Part shown: positions 15,892 to 23,901 of the stretch, piece by piece | Numbering within the stretch: position 1 is the stretch's first letter | Layout of the letters: each line of letters opens with the position of its first letter | NCBI GenBank assembly: GCA_036560145.1 | Contig: DATBRV010000139.1 | Location: 1 to 36,864 of the forward strand | Direction of reading: 5' to 3' | DNA length: 36,864 nt | Origin: DATBRV01 sp036560145 | GTDB lineage: Bacteria > Myxococcota_A > UBA9160 > SMWR01 | Notes under the pieces: model-generated | Told to the model about the DNA's origin: nothing | The model's input: the letters and a program-made list of their open reading frames with translations, nothing else | Databases searched by the model: none | Program-made: the position numbers and the translations under genes

Positions 15892-16838
15892 CGCGGCGCT
15901 GCGCCATCCGCGCCGCGCTGCTCGCAGCAGCGCTGCTCGCCGCCGCCTGCCGCGAGACGCCCGCCCCAGCGCCGGTCGAGCCGCGGGCTGGCTGGCTGCT
16001 CGATCCTACGCAAATCCGAGTCGGAGACGTGGCGACGCTCGAGCGCCTGGTGGTGACCCCCCCGGGCTGGACGGTCGCCCCCTTCCAGCCCTCGGCGCCG
16101 CCCGCCGGCTTCTGGCTGCTGGACGCCGACGCGCTGCCGCCCGAGCGGCTCGATTCGCGCTGGATCCACCGCACCCGGCTGCGGATCCGCGCCCGCGAGC
16201 CGGGGCGGTTCGAGTGGCCCGCCGGGACCGCGGAGGCGCTCTCCCCCGACGGCGCGAAGCAGCAGCTGGCGCTCGACGCGCAGCCGATCGAGGTCGTCTC
16301 GGTGCTCACAGACGCGCCGGACCGCCTCACACCACATGGTGTGCGTGCGCTGCCCGCGGCCCCGGCGCGCTCGCTGCTGGCGGCGGCCGCGGCGGGCGCG
16401 CTCGGCTCGCTCGCCGCGCTCGGCCTCGCGCTGCTGGTCGCGCGCCGGCGGCGGGCGCGAGCGGGCCTGGCGCGCGAGGAGCCAGTGGGCGAGCCGCCGG
16501 AGACGCGCGCTCTCGCCGCGTTGCTGCGGGCGCGCGAGGCGCTCTCCGGCGATCCGCGCCGCGCCGCGGACGGCGCCTCGGGCGCGCTGCGCCGCTTCCT
16601 CGACGAGCGCTTCGGCGTGCCCGCCCCCGCCCGCACCAGCGAGGAGCTGGCCGTGCTCGCGCCGCCCTTCGCGCTCACCACCCGCTGGCTGGGCCTGGCG
16701 GCGCTGCTCCGTTCGCTCGACGAGGAGCGCTTCGCGCCGCCCGCAGCGCTCGCGGGCGGCGGGCAGCGCGTTGCAAAGCTGCTCGGCGAAGCCGAGGCCT
16801 TCGTCGCCCACTCGTTGCCGCCCGCGGCCGCGCGATGA
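15888..16838 (+). CDS. BatD-like lipoprotein with internal membrane span
   Basis: 316 residues. The N-terminus has a lipoprotein-type signal (LLAAALLAAAC, cysteine near residue 22), then an extracytoplasmic beta-rich part (about 25-140), a membrane span (about 160-182, RSLLAAAAAGALGSLAALGLALLVA) and a cytosolic helical part (about 190-316). The layout is that of a short BatD. The cytosolic end (ALRRFLDERFGVPAPARTSEELA) resembles that of the downstream BatD (ALRLALEPRLTGARSAPVEEL). ATGA couples it to DUF58, and its stop overlaps the batA ATG. The function is unknown; a partner or scaffold in the Bat complex is likely. The lipid anchor is inferred from the motif only. Confidence 0.7.
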   Translation: MTRRCAIRAALLAAALLAAACRETPAPAPVEPRAGWLLDPTQIRVGDVATLERLVVTPPGWTVAPFQPSAPPAGFWLLDADALPPERLDSRWIHRTRLRIRAREPGRFEWPAGTAEALSPDGAKQQLALDAQPIEVVSVLTDAPDRLTPHGVRALPAAPARSLLAAAAAGALGSLAALGLALLVARRRRARAGLAREEPVGEPPETRALAALLRAREALSGDPRRAADGASGALRRFLDERFGVPAPARTSEELAVLAPPFALTTRWLGLAALLRSLDEERFAPPAALAGGGQRVAKLLGEAEAFVAHSLPPAAAR

Positions 16839-17884
16839 GCGAGGCGCTCCGGCCGCTGTTCGCGGCGCTCGGGGCCGACGCGCTCGAGCGGCCGGGCCTG
16901 CTCCCGTGGCTCGTCGCCGCGTGTCTGCTGGCGCTGCTCGCCGGGCTGCGGCGGCGCCCCCCGGCGATCGCCTGGAGCGCGCTGCCCGAGGCGCTGGCCG
17001 CCGGCGCGGCGCGCCGGGAATGGCTGCCGCCGCTCGTGCGCGGGCTCCGGATCGCGGCGCTGCTCGCGCTCGCCGTCGTGCTGGCCGGCCCCGTCGGCGT
17101 GCATCGCGCGCCTCCCGAGCCGGGCCATGGCCTCGATCTGGTGCTGGTGCTCGACGCCTCGGGCAGCATGCGCGCGCTCGACGCCGACGTCGCGGGCGAG
17201 CGGCGCTCGCGGCTCGCGCTGGCGCGCGAGGTGGTGGCGCGCTTCGCCGAGCATCGCGCGGCGGAGGGCGACCGCGTGGCGCTGGTCGTCTTCGGCGAGA
17301 CGGCCTTCACGCTCTGCCCGCTCACCAGCGACGGCAGCCTGCTCGCCGCGGCGCTGGCGAAGGTCGAGGCCGGCGTCGCCGGCGAGGCGACCGCCCTGGG
17401 AGAGGCGCTCGCACTGGCGGTGAAGCGCGTCTCGGGCAGCGGACAGAGCGCCGGCCGGGTCGCCGTGTTGCTGACCGACGGGCGCCACAACGCCGGCGCG
17501 GTCTCGGTCGAGGCCGCCACCCTGCTCGCCGGCGGGGACGGGGTGCGCGTCCACACCGTCGCGATCGGATCCTCCGGCGAGCAGGTCCTGATGGAGCAGG
17601 GCCCCGGCGAAGCCGGCCGCGGCCTGCGCTTCGAGCGCCACGACGTGGACGCGGCGTCGCTCGCGGTGGTCGCCGCGAGCACGGGCGGGAGCTTCTTCGC
17701 CGCGCGCCGCTCGAGCGATCTCGCCCCGGTGTATGCCGAGATCGACCGGCTGGAGCGCCCCGCGCGGCTGCTGCCGCCGCGCACCCGCAAGACGGGGCGC
17801 CCCGAGCCCTGGCTCGCGATCGCCGGCGTCTGCCTGCTCGGCGAGCTCGCTTTGGCCCGCGTCTTCTGGCGGCGGCTCCCGTGA
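16835..17884 (+). CDS. batA: BatA-type VWA membrane protein
   Basis: 349 residues. Two N-terminal membrane spans (about 22-38 and 69-86) are followed by a VWA domain (about 100-290) with the MIDAS motif DASGSM (about 109-114), VALVVFGETAFTLCPLTSD and VLLTDGRHNAG. A final span lies near the C-terminus (WLAIAGVCLLGELALARVF). This span-VWA-span plan is typical of BatA, described in the Bacteroides aerotolerance operon. The VWA domain would bind metal-dependent partners on the periplasmic side. It overlaps both neighbours by 4 bp. Confidence 0.9.
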   Translation: MSEALRPLFAALGADALERPGLLPWLVAACLLALLAGLRRRPPAIAWSALPEALAAGAARREWLPPLVRGLRIAALLALAVVLAGPVGVHRAPPEPGHGLDLVLVLDASGSMRALDADVAGERRSRLALAREVVARFAEHRAAEGDRVALVVFGETAFTLCPLTSDGSLLAAALAKVEAGVAGEATALGEALALAVKRVSGSGQSAGRVAVLLTDGRHNAGAVSVEAATLLAGGDGVRVHTVAIGSSGEQVLMEQGPGEAGRGLRFERHDVDAASLAVVAASTGGSFFAARRSSDLAPVYAEIDRLERPARLLPPRTRKTGRPEPWLAIAGVCLLGELALARVFWRRLP

Positions 17885-19479
17885 GCGGGCTCGTGCATCC
17901 CGAGTGGCTCGCGCCCGCCGCCGGGCTGCTGCTCGGCGTCGCGCTCGCCCTCGGCCTGGCGCGGCGCCGCGCCGCGCTGCGGCTGGCGCGTCTGCTGGGC
18001 GCGCGGCAGGGGGCCGCCGCGGGCCTCCGCGACGCCGCGCTGCTGCTCGCCTTCGCGGCGCTGCTCGCAGCCCTGCTCGGGCTGCGCTGGGGCGAACGCG
18101 AGCGATCGATGCCGGCCTCGGGCATCGACCTCGCGCTGCTGATCGACGTCTCGCGCAGCATGGACGCGAGCGACACGCCGCCGAGCCGGCTCGCGCGCGC
18201 CCTGCGGGCCGCGGACGAGCTGCTCGCGCAGCTGGCCCCCGGCGACCGCGCGGCGATCGCGGCCTTCGCGGGCCGCGGCGTGCTGCTGACGCCGCTCACG
18301 CCCGACCACGAGGCGCTGCGCGACCTGCTCGGCGGGCTCGACACGGAGCTGATCCACCCGCGCGGCTCGGCGCTCGCGGACGGCGTGCGCAAGGCGCTCG
18401 CCGCCTTCGAGGCGGGCAGCGAACGCCCGCGCGTGCTGCTGGTGCTCTCGGACGGCGAGGATTCCGGCGGCGGGCGCGAGCTCCCGCTCCGCGAGGCGAG
18501 CGGCGATCAGGTCCGGGTGATCGGGGCCGCGCTGGGAAGCGAGGAAGGCGCCATGCTGCCGGACCACGGCGCGGCGCTGCTCGACACGAGCGGCCTCCCG
18601 GTCTTGACGCGTCGCTCGCTGGTGTCGCTCGAGCGGCTGGCGGAGGCGACCGGCGGCGAGGTCTTCCGCGCCGACGCCGCGGGCGCGTTCGAGATCGAGC
18701 CCTTGGCCCGCTCGCTGCACCGGGACGCGGGGCGCGCGGGCGGCGTGGTCGTGCGCCGCGAGCGCGTGGTGCAGGTGCTGCCGCTGGCCGCGCTCGCCTT
18801 CGCGCTGCTGCTGCTGGAAGGGCTGCCGGCGGCACGCGTCCTGCGCGGTCTGCGGCTGCCGCGCGCCGGGCGGCGCGGCGCGGCGACCACCGCCCTGCTC
18901 GTGCTCGCGGCCGGGCTGCTCGCCGCCGGCCCGCTCGCGCACGAGGCCGCGCTCCGCCTCCAGGACGAGGGGCTCGCGAGGCTCGAGCGGGGTGACACCG
19001 AGGGCGCCACGCGCGCGCTGCGGGCGGCGGCGCTCGCCACGCGCGAGACGGGGCTCGCCGCCCTCGCCTACTACCATCTCGGCGTCGCGCACCTCGCCGC
19101 CGGGGAGCTCGAGGAGGCGCGGCTCGCCTTCTTCGACGCCCTGGCGCTGGATCCCGAGGACGCGACGGCCCGCTTCGATCTCGAGTGGACGCTCGCAGCG
19201 CTCGCGCGGCGGCCGCCGCCGAGCCCGCCGCCGGCGACCGCGAGTCCGCAGCCGGGGCCGAAGCTGCCGCGGCCCTCGCCGGAGGCGCCGCGCAAGACCG
19301 AGACGGAGCCCGCGGCGGGCGAGCGCCCGAAGCCCGAGCCGGCTCCCCCCGCGCTCGACGCGGAAGAGCGCGAGCGGCTGCTGCGCCGCCTGCCCGACGA
19401 CCCGAGCCGCGCGCTGCGCCTGACCGCCCGCAGCGGCGCGGGCGGAGCGGCCGGGCGCGCGGAGGCTCCCGCCTGGTGA
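17881..19479 (+). CDS. batB: BatB-type VWA protein fused to a TPR region (BatB-BatC)
   Basis: 532 residues. N-terminal spans (about 12-30 and 47-63) precede a VWA domain with MIDAS motif DVSRSMD (about 86-92) and VLLVLSDGEDSGG. Two more spans follow (about 300-318 and 338-358), and then TPR-like helices (residues about 362-440: EAALRLQDEGLARLERGDTEGA and LAYYHLGVAHLAAGELEEARLAFFDAL). A Pro-rich linker (PPPSPPPATASPQPGP and following) leads to a short C-terminal helix. In other genomes the TPR part is a separate BatC. The start is GTG in a GTGA overlap with batA. Confidence 0.9.
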   Translation: MSGLVHPEWLAPAAGLLLGVALALGLARRRAALRLARLLGARQGAAAGLRDAALLLAFAALLAALLGLRWGERERSMPASGIDLALLIDVSRSMDASDTPPSRLARALRAADELLAQLAPGDRAAIAAFAGRGVLLTPLTPDHEALRDLLGGLDTELIHPRGSALADGVRKALAAFEAGSERPRVLLVLSDGEDSGGGRELPLREASGDQVRVIGAALGSEEGAMLPDHGAALLDTSGLPVLTRRSLVSLERLAEATGGEVFRADAAGAFEIEPLARSLHRDAGRAGGVVVRRERVVQVLPLAALAFALLLLEGLPAARVLRGLRLPRAGRRGAATTALLVLAAGLLAAGPLAHEAALRLQDEGLARLERGDTEGATRALRAAALATRETGLAALAYYHLGVAHLAAGELEEARLAFFDALALDPEDATARFDLEWTLAALARRPPPSPPPATASPQPGPKLPRPSPEAPRKTETEPAAGERPKPEPAPPALDAEERERLLRRLPDDPSRALRLTARSGAGGAAGRAEAPAW

Positions 19480-20888
19480 CACGCCTGCGAGTCGCGTCCC
19501 TGCTGCTCGCAGCGCTGGCCGTCACGCAAGCGGGCGAAGCCCGCGCGCAGCGAGCCGAAGGCGAGCGGAGTTCACTCGGACCTGCGGGCGAAGCCCGCGC
19601 GCAGCGAGCCGAAGGCGAGCGGAGTTCACTCGGATCTGCGGGCGAAGCCCGCGCGCAGCGAGCCGAAGGCGAGGGGAGTTCACGCAAGCCGGCCGCCGGA
19701 GCAGGCGCGGCGCCCGGCGCGCCCGCCTGTCTCGCACGCGCGCAGGTCGTGCCGCCGGAGGGCTTTCCGGGGCAGCAGCTGATCTGGCGGCTCGAGATCC
19801 TGCGGCGCCCGCAGGCGACCGGCGTCGATTGGCTGGAGCCGCCCAGCTTCCCCGGCTTTCGGGCCGAGTGGCTGCCGGGTCAGCCGGAGCTCGGGGGCGT
19901 GATCCTGGACGGGGTGGAGTACATCGCGCGGGTGGAGGAGCGCGCGCTCTTTCCCGAGCGCGCCGGCGAGCTCGTGATCGCACCCAAAGGCCTGCGCTGC
20001 AGCGTCGCCTCCGGACCGCCGCAGGAGGCGGGCGTGGCCGCCACCCGCGTGCCGGTGCTGGCGCTCCCGAAGGCAGGCCGCCCGCCGGATTTCAGCGGCC
20101 TGGTGGGATCGCTCGCGGTGGAGATCACCGCCCAGCCGAGCCGGCTCGCGCTGGGCGGGAGCACGCGCGTCGAGGTGACACTCAGGGGCGACGCCAACCT
20201 ATGGGACGCGCGCGATCCCCTGGCGGACGTCCCCGGCCTGACGGGGCTGGAGCGTTTTCCGGCGGGAACCCGGCTCGAGCTCGAGCCCGGCGTCCAGCTC
20301 GCCGTGCGCCGCAGGTTCGCCTACGACCTCGTCCCCGATCGGGAAGGCCGGCTCGTGATCCCGTCTCTGCGCATCCCCTACTTCGATCCCGAGCCGCGCC
20401 GGTACGCGGTCGCCAGCACCCCCGAGCTGGTGATCGAGGTGGGGCCGCGCAGATCCGCGCCCGGCGCGGGGCGCGCGCCGGCGCCCGAGCCGCAGCCGCA
20501 CGCGATCCCGCGCCTGCGGGCCTGGTGGGCGCCCGTCGCGCTCGCCGCGGCGGGCCTGCTCGCCTGGGCCTGGCGCCGCCGCGCGCGCCACGCCTCCCGC
20601 GCCCCCGGCGCCGACGCCCTCGCCGCGCTGGCGGCCGAGGGCCACGCCGACGAGCCCGCGCAGCTGGCGCGCGCGCTGCGGCTCGCGCTCGAGCCGCGGC
20701 TCACGGGAGCGCGCAGCGCTCCGGTCGAGGAGCTGACGGCGCCGGCCGGAGCCGATCCGGCCCTCGCGCGCGGGATCGCGCTGCTCGCGCGCATCGAGCG
20801 CTGGCGCTTCGATCCAGCCGCGCCATCCGTGGAGCGCAGCGAGGTGGTCCGGGCCGTCCGGGAGCTCGCTGCCGCGCGCTTCACGTAG
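19476..20888 (+). CDS. batD: BatD-like protein with an in-frame 18-residue tandem repeat
   Basis: 470 residues. A signal peptide (about 1-18, or to the AxA after residue 23) is followed directly by three copies of an 18-residue repeat (19-72), then the extracytoplasmic beta domains typical of BatD (oxygen tolerance family): QVVPPEGFPGQQLIWRLEI, a second domain starting VEITAQPSRLALGGSTRVEVTL, a membrane span (about 350-368) and a cytosolic helical tail ending RFDPAAPSVERSEVVRAVREL. It is the last Bat gene and starts with GTG overlapping batB. The repeat is hydrophilic, rich in Ala, Arg, Glu and Gly, and is not a known part of the family. Confidence 0.88.
   Translation: MTRLRVASLLLAALAVTQAGEARAQRAEGERSSLGPAGEARAQRAEGERSSLGSAGEARAQRAEGEGSSRKPAAGAGAAPGAPACLARAQVVPPEGFPGQQLIWRLEILRRPQATGVDWLEPPSFPGFRAEWLPGQPELGGVILDGVEYIARVEERALFPERAGELVIAPKGLRCSVASGPPQEAGVAATRVPVLALPKAGRPPDFSGLVGSLAVEITAQPSRLALGGSTRVEVTLRGDANLWDARDPLADVPGLTGLERFPAGTRLELEPGVQLAVRRRFAYDLVPDREGRLVIPSLRIPYFDPEPRRYAVASTPELVIEVGPRRSAPGAGRAPAPEPQPHAIPRLRAWWAPVALAAAGLLAWAWRRRARHASRAPGADALAALAAEGHADEPAQLARALRLALEPRLTGARSAPVEELTAPAGADPALARGIALLARIERWRFDPAAPSVERSEVVRAVRELAAARFT
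19530..19691 (+). repeat. 54-bp tandem repeat, three copies, inside batD
   Basis: Copies lie at 19530-19583, 19584-19637 and 19638-19691. The first two differ at one base near the end (ACCT versus ATCT); the third diverges after GTTCAC. The unit translates as AGEARAQRAEGERSSLGP and keeps the frame (18 codons). Each unit contains the palindrome GCGGGCGAAGCCCGC. TCACGCAAGC occurs both just before the array (19522-19531) and at its end (19680-19689), in different reading frames. I noticed no other copy in the window. Confidence 0.95.
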
Positions 20889-20900
20889 AATCGCGGCCGC

Positions 20901-21872
20901 ATGGACCTGCTCGTCTCCGCGGTGGTCTGCACGCACAACCGCGCGACGGTTCTGCGGCGCGCGCTCGCGAGCCTCGGCGCGCAGACGCTCGCGCCGGATC
21001 GCTACGAGATCGTGGTGGTCGACAACGCCTCGACGGATGCGACCCGCGACCTGGTGACCCGCGAGCTCGCCGGCATGCCCCAGCTCCGTTACGTGTTCGA
21101 GCCGCAGCTCGGCGTCTCGCGCGCGCGCAATGCCGGCTGGCGCGCGGCGCGTGCGCCGCTGGTCGCCTATCTGGACGACGACGCGATCGCCGCGCCCGAC
21201 TGGCTGGCGCGCGCCGTCGCGGACTTCGCTCGGCTCGAGCCGCGGCCCGGCTGCCTGGGCGGCCCGGTGCTCCCGATCTGGGAGGCGCCGCGCCCGGACT
21301 GGCTGCCGGATGCGCTGCTCCCCTATCTGACGGTGCTCGAGCTCGACCAGACCGCCGGGCCGATGCCGCGCGGCAAGTTCCTGTACGGCACCAACTCGGT
21401 CTTCCCGCGCGAGCGGCTGGCCGAGATCGGCGGCTATCCGGCGGGGCTCGGCCCGATCGGGAGCTGGCACCGCAGCGGAGAAGACACCTTCGTGCAGAAG
21501 CTGCTGCGCGAGCGCGGCCTCCAGCTCTGGTACGACCCGGCGCTGCGCGTGCAGCACCATCTGCCCGCGGAGCGCGTGAGCCGGCGCTGGGTGCTGCGGC
21601 GCCTCTACCTGGAGGGGCTCTCCCGCGCGCGCCAGCAGCTGCTGGCGCGCGAGCCCGGCCCGCTGGCCCGCCTGAAGCTGATTGGTGTCGCGCTGCGCAA
21701 GCTCGGCAGCTCGCCGCGCCGCCTGCTCGCGCTGGTGCTGCCGGCCTCGACACCCGAGCGTTTCGCGCGCCGCGCTTCCAGCTGGCGACGGCTCGGCTAT
21801 CTGATGGGAGTCCTCGGCGCGGGCGCCGGCACGCAGGCGCGCGGCCCCGGCGCTACCCGCCCGCCGGCCTGA
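20901..21872 (+). CDS. Family 2 glycosyltransferase
   Basis: 323 residues. The GT-A fold is recognisable: VSAVVCTHNRATVLRRALASL at the start, VVVDNASTDATRD (about 34-46), and the metal-binding D-x-D region as YLDDDAIAAPDW (about 90-101). SGEDTFVQKLLRERG (about 194-208) supplies the E-D catalytic motif. No membrane segment is evident. It is probably cell-surface polysaccharide or glycoconjugate synthesis; donor and acceptor are unknown. The start is 12 bp after batD, in a TAGAAT-9 bp-ATG context without a ribosome site. The last 20 bp overlap the convergent mobA. Confidence 0.93.
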   Translation: MDLLVSAVVCTHNRATVLRRALASLGAQTLAPDRYEIVVVDNASTDATRDLVTRELAGMPQLRYVFEPQLGVSRARNAGWRAARAPLVAYLDDDAIAAPDWLARAVADFARLEPRPGCLGGPVLPIWEAPRPDWLPDALLPYLTVLELDQTAGPMPRGKFLYGTNSVFPRERLAEIGGYPAGLGPIGSWHRSGEDTFVQKLLRERGLQLWYDPALRVQHHLPAERVSRRWVLRRLYLEGLSRARQQLLAREPGPLARLKLIGVALRKLGSSPRRLLALVLPASTPERFARRASSWRRLGYLMGVLGAGAGTQARGPGATRPPA

Positions 21873-22479
21873 GGCGCCGCTCGACGCGCGCCAGATCCTC
21901 CGGCGTGTTCATGTTCGTGAGCGCGAGGCCGTCGGGATCCAGCCGCGCGAGAGTCTCGCCTTCCAGCCAGGCGGCGCCCAGCTCGGCGAAGAGCCCGTGC
22001 AGCGAGAGCTCCCCCGCGGCGAGGCGCCGCTGCGCGACCGGCCGCACGCGCTCGCGCGAGAGCAGCGCGCAGAGCGCGTGACGCCCCTCCCCCGTGCGCG
22101 GCGCCACCGCGTCGGCCTCGGGCCAGGCGACCAGCGCGAGCAGCAGCGCGTCGCTCACCAGCGGCAGATCCGTGGCGAGCACCAGCACGCGCTCGCCCCG
22201 CGCCGCCTCCAGCGCGCCCAGCACCCCGCGCAGTGCGCAGGCCGGGCCGGGGGGATCGGGGACGCGACGCCCGGGGGTGTCGTCCGGGGGCTCGCCGCCC
22301 ACCAGCAGCACCTCGTCGAAGATCCGCGCGAGCCGGCTCGCGATCCGGGTGGCGGACGCGACGCCCGCGAGGGGAACGCGCGACTTGTCGCGCCCCAGCC
22401 GCGTGCCGCTCCCGCCCGTGAGCAGCGCCGCCGAGATGCCGGCCAGCCGCGACTCGCCCGCTCCCGTCTCCGCCGCCAC
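21853..22479 (-). CDS. mobA: Molybdenum cofactor guanylyltransferase
   Basis: 208 residues. The N-terminal nucleotide-binding signature LLTGGSGTRLGRDKSRVPLAG (about 20-40) fits MobA's L-x-G-G-x-S-x-R-M-G-x-D-K, with an atypical LTGG start. ATDLPLVS supplies the metal-binding aspartate, and the end LTNMNTPEDL is typical of MobA. It transfers GMP to molybdopterin to form the guanine dinucleotide cofactor. GTG 22479 is the best start, 8 bp after the moeA stop. The operon with moeA indicates molybdoenzymes elsewhere in the genome. Confidence 0.92.
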   Translation of the reverse strand: MAAETGAGESRLAGISAALLTGGSGTRLGRDKSRVPLAGVASATRIASRLARIFDEVLLVGGEPPDDTPGRRVPDPPGPACALRGVLGALEAARGERVLVLATDLPLVSDALLLALVAWPEADAVAPRTGEGRHALCALLSRERVRPVAQRRLAAGELSLHGLFAELGAAWLEGETLARLDPDGLALTNMNTPEDLARVERRLRPAGG

Positions 22480-22487
22480 GCCGGCGC

Positions 22488-23744
22488 TCAGAAGCCCGGG
22501 TCGGGCGATTGCAGGAAGCCTTCGTCGAGCACCTGGACGTTGGCGGACTCGCCCGCGTCGAGGACCGTCGCTTCGGCCGGGAAGATCAGGAGGCCGCTCG
22601 CGAGCGTCATCGAGCGCAGCGCTCCCGAGCTCTGCGTGCCGGTGCTGCGCGCGATCACCTGCTCCCCCCGGCGCTCGAGCGAGACGCGCACGAAGTGCAG
22701 GCGTCCGGCGCCCTTCTGGAGGCGCTCGCCGAGCGTCGCCCGGACCAGGGGGCGGAACCAGGCCCGGCGGCCGGCCATCTTGAGCAGGGCGGGCCGCACG
22801 AACAGCTCGAAGGTGATCATGGCCGAGACGGGGTTTCCGGGCAGGCCGAACACCAACGGCCCGTCGCCCGCCGGGAAGCGGCCAAAACAAAGCGGATAGC
22901 CGGGCTTGATCTTCACGCCCCAGAACACCAGCGGGCAGCCGAGCTTCTCGAGCACGGGCCGGACGTAGTCGCGATCCCCGACCGAGACCCCGGCGGAGCT
23001 GACCAGCACGTCGGCGCGCAGGCCGGCGCGGAAGCGGCGCTCGAGGTCCGCGGGATCGTCGCGCGCGATGCCGAGGTAGCTCGGCTCGGCGCCGGCCTCG
23101 CGACACTGCGCCGCGATCGAGTACGAATTGGACGCCACGATCCGCCCGCCGCTGACGTCTCCGTCGGGCTCGACCAGCTCGTCGCCGCCCGACAGGATCG
23201 CGACCCGCGGGCGCTGGCGCACCGCCACCACGCTGCGGCCGAGAGCCGCCAGCATCCCGACCTCGGCGGGGCCGATCAGGGCGCCGGACGCGAGCACGCC
23301 CTCGCCGCTGCGCACGTCCTCGCCGCGCTCGCGGACGTTCTCGCGCAGGCGCGGCGCCACCCGCACCAGCACGCTCTCGCCCTCTCGCGTCACGTCCTCC
23401 TGACGCACGACGCTGTCGGCACCCGCCGGAACCGGCGCCCCGGTCAGGATCCGCGCCGCCTCGCCCGCGCCGAGCGCGCGCGCCGCGGCCGCGCCCGCGG
23501 CGACCTCGAAAACGACGGGCAGGCGGACCGGGCGGTCCGCGGCCGCGCCGGCCAGATCGGCAGCGCGCACGGCGTAGCCGTCCATCGCCGAGTTGTCGGC
23601 CGGGGGCAGATCGCGGCCGGCCACCACCGACTCGGCCAGCACGCGGGAGAGCGCCTCCGGGAGGGCTACCGTCTCGGGGCCGAGCGCGGAGGCCGACTCC
23701 AGGATCAGCCGCTGCGCCTCGGAGGCCGTGAGATCCCTGAGCAT
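22488..23744 (-). CDS. moeA: Molybdopterin molybdenumtransferase MoeA
   Basis: 418 residues, normal length. The MoeA signature DLPPADNSAMDGYAVRAADL (about 47-66) and the PVPAGADSVVRQED stretch are clear. The MPT-binding domain shows SGGDELVEPDGDVSGGRIVASNS, SSAGVSVGDRDYVRPVL and the FGLPGNPVSA motif. The enzyme inserts molybdate into adenylylated molybdopterin. The ATG at 23744 has no ribosome site; a TAAGGT box lies 7 bases before it. It is divergent from dusB. Confidence 0.96.
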   Translation of the reverse strand: MLRDLTASEAQRLILESASALGPETVALPEALSRVLAESVVAGRDLPPADNSAMDGYAVRAADLAGAAADRPVRLPVVFEVAAGAAAARALGAGEAARILTGAPVPAGADSVVRQEDVTREGESVLVRVAPRLRENVRERGEDVRSGEGVLASGALIGPAEVGMLAALGRSVVAVRQRPRVAILSGGDELVEPDGDVSGGRIVASNSYSIAAQCREAGAEPSYLGIARDDPADLERRFRAGLRADVLVSSAGVSVGDRDYVRPVLEKLGCPLVFWGVKIKPGYPLCFGRFPAGDGPLVFGLPGNPVSAMITFELFVRPALLKMAGRRAWFRPLVRATLGERLQKGAGRLHFVRVSLERRGEQVIARSTGTQSSGALRSMTLASGLLIFPAEATVLDAGESANVQVLDEGFLQSPDPGF

Positions 23745-23823
23745 GCGGCCAACCTTATCGCTAACGGCCGGCGTCTGGGGCCGGTAGACAGCGACTCGAC
23801 GCCCGCCAGCCGCGTGGCTAACC

Positions 23824-23840
23824 TGCCCAAAAATTGGGCA
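23824..23840. promoter_or_regulatory. Perfect 7-3-7 palindrome, candidate NtrC box
   Basis: TGCCCAA-AAA-TTGGGCA, extendable by one C/G pair on each side (23823-23841), is strikingly AT-rich at its centre for this genome. It lies 62 bp before dusB and 80 bp before moeA on the other strand. The enterobacterial NtrC site (TGCACCA-N3-TGGTGCA) has the same arm length and spacer and shares TGC/GCA and the fifth position with it. A second small palindrome, GGCCG-TT-CGGCC, follows at 23845-23856. Identity as an NtrC site is inference. Confidence 0.45.
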
Positions 23841-23901
23841 GACCGGCCGTTCGGCCCTTGCGCCCCTTTCCGCTTCAGCCGGTTTGACCAGGAGACCGCC
23901 C

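Noticed and set aside
16328..16343. CACACCA-CA-TGGTGTG inverted repeat
   Set aside because: It lies within the coding sequence of the BatD-like lipoprotein and reads as normal codons; no reason to call it an operator.
14789..19482. Long minus-strand frames of 935 and 950 residues opposite the Bat genes
   Set aside because: Arg/Ala/Ser-rich shadows; the plus-strand genes have clear MIDAS and Walker motifs and linked overlaps.
19522..19689. CRISPR array or IS-type target duplication at the batD repeat
   Set aside because: Units are contiguous without spacers and translate in frame; the TCACGCAAGC repeats are 158 bp apart and in different frames, and there is no transposase.
23841..23880. Sigma-54 promoter before dusB
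   Set aside because: No GG-N10-GC arrangement with the TGGCAC/TTGCA consensus could be placed.
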